Below are positions 63,134-64,000 of a stretch of 64,000 nucleotides of DNA, one piece after another. How positions within the stretch are numbered: position 1 is the stretch's first letter; each line of letters opens with the position of its first letter. The notes beneath the pieces are model-generated. The model saw only the letters and a list, made by a program, of their open reading frames with translations, was not told where the DNA came from and did not search any database. The position numbers were made by a program, and so were the translations under genes. Source of the DNA: Nannocystis pusilla. Its GTDB lineage: Bacteria; Myxococcota_A; Polyangia; Nannocystales; Nannocystaceae. The DNA lies in the NCBI RefSeq assembly GCF_026626665.1, contig NZ_JAPNKE010000002.1, positions 9,134,001 through 9,198,000 of the forward strand, read 5' to 3'.

Positions 63134-64000
63134 TCAACTGGGAGTCTGTACGTTGTTCTCGGCAGGCGCAGCGGCCTCGGCAGGTCCTGGCGCGGCCTCG
63201 GCGGCCGGGCCGTCAGCGGGGGCAGGGGTGTCGCTCGGCTTGGGGATGTAGCCCTCGATAGGCTTCTGCCGCGTGCCCTTGATCCGACCCTCGGTGACGT
63301 CGACGGCGATCGGCTGCGCGAGCTTGTAGCGATAGCCGCGGGTCTTGAGGGAGATCTTGAAGGTCTGGTCCTCGTGGACGAATTCGCGGGAGAACCCGAG
63401 CTTGATCTGGCCCTCGCGGACGAACTGCCGGTGGCCGAGGATGAACGAGAACAGCCGCACCGCGGACATGTTGTAGAGGCGGTGACAGCCGTGCGAGTAG
63501 CGGCGGAGGATCGACATGTAGTCGACGCTGCCGTGGGTCCGGATCGAGTTGTCGAAGTCGGCCTTGAGGGTGCCGTCGGGGTTCTTGATCTCTTTGATAT
63601 GGTAGGCCGCGACCAGGCCGTAGGCCGAGGTGTAGCTGGGCCCGAACTCGGCGTTGTTGACGACCGTGCGGACCCGGCCGTCCTTCCACTTGCGGCGCAC
63701 CAGCTCGCGCGGCGGCGTGGTGGCCGGCGGGATCCACACCGGCGCCGCCACGATCTCCTTCCACACGCGCGGACCTACGTCGGAGTCCTTGTACTTGTAG
63801 TACTCGCCGCCGTTGTACAGCTCGCTGCGCCACGAGCCGATCGTGGTGCGCCAGTGGATCAGCGGGATCTTCTGGCCCTCGTAGACGGTGTAGACGGTGA
63901 TGTGCGGGTAGCGCTCGCGCGGCTGCGACAGGCGCTTGCCGGTGCTGTCGAACGGGAAGTCGTACCAGACGTCGCCGCGGTCGATGACGACCTCGTAGGT
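63134..64000 (-). CDS. L,D-transpeptidase (YkuD domain), N-terminus beyond window
   Basis: The 288 visible residues hold the YkuD catalytic domain of an L,D-transpeptidase, which forms 3-3 crosslinks in peptidoglycan or attaches proteins to it. The active-site motif is SHGCHRLYNMSAVRLFSF, preceded by HGSVDYMSILRRY. Upstream are VYTVYEGQKIPLIHWRTTIGSW and WIPPATTPPRELV, also typical. The C-terminal tail is Pro/Ala-rich (PAPADGPAAEAAPGPAEAAAP). The 5' end, including any signal peptide, is outside the window. It ends 125 bp before the winged-helix gene on the same strand. Confidence 0.92.
   Translation of the reverse strand, partial: TYEVVIDRGDVWYDFPFDSTGKRLSQPRERYPHITVYTVYEGQKIPLIHWRTTIGSWRSELYNGGEYYKYKDSDVGPRVWKEIVAAPVWIPPATTPPRELVRRKWKDGRVRTVVNNAEFGPSYTSAYGLVAAYHIKEIKNPDGTLKADFDNSIRTHGSVDYMSILRRYSHGCHRLYNMSAVRLFSFILGHRQFVREGQIKLGFSREFVHEDQTFKISLKTRGYRYKLAQPIAVDVTEGRIKGTRQKPIEGYIPKPSDTPAPADGPAAEAAPGPAEAAAPAENNVQTPS

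Overview
The window is about 70% GC and looks like a chromosome segment from a myxobacterium of the Nannocystaceae (Nannocystis or a close relative). This is inferred from several lipoproteins with Thr/Ser-rich linkers followed by CGDG...EECDDGN cysteine-rich repeats, a MYXO-CTERM-like tail on a PhoX phosphatase, a fibro-slime lipoprotein, and a clear Delta24-sterol reductase. Nannocystis is one of the few bacteria known to make sterols. No rRNA, CRISPR array, prophage or insertion sequence was recognised.

Layout. 1-20102 is mixed chromosomal content: the N-terminal half of a heavy-metal RND pump, an HTTM membrane protein, secreted lipoproteins, two PLP decarboxylases/lyases beside a 2OG-Fe(II) dioxygenase and a GPH-type transporter, an outer-membrane beta-barrel, an ExbD-like lipoprotein, and a catalase / haloperoxidase-like hydrolase / metallo-hydrolase / cupin run. 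20147-22508 is a dense minus-strand array of 24 tRNA genes that I could fold by hand. 22509-23186 is its hairpin-rich upstream region. 23187-32378 is a minus-strand type VI secretion effector operon read in the order vgrG, adaptor, PAAR-Rhs-toxin, two small genes that are probably immunity/accessory genes, and then the tRNA array on the same strand. 32604-64000 is a TetR regulator, a dihaem cytochrome lipoprotein, secreted enzymes, a glycosyltransferase-like membrane protein, PhoX, two giant cysteine-rich fibrinogen-like lipoproteins, an M28 peptidase, a glycine-rich RRM protein, the sterol reductase, an FMO, an FG-GAP lipoprotein, a winged-helix protein and an L,D-transpeptidase cut by the window edge.

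Three things stand out. (1) The tRNA array covers 15 amino acids but lacks Leu, Ser, Phe, Tyr and Cys. It contains Lys(UUU) and Asn(GUU) tRNAs with long, class-II-like variable arms and many non-canonical T-loops, and it sits directly downstream of a polymorphic toxin operon. (2) A short interspersed hairpin family, roughly YATGTCC or CCTGTCC, a short loop often containing TTCG, then GGACAKG, recurs dozens of times in genes and between them. (3) At least eight otherwise intact genes are broken by single- or double-base indels in homopolymers or GC dinucleotide runs. One corrected base run restores the frame in nearly all cases (two in rhs), so I treat these as probable assembly errors and annotate the full-length genes.
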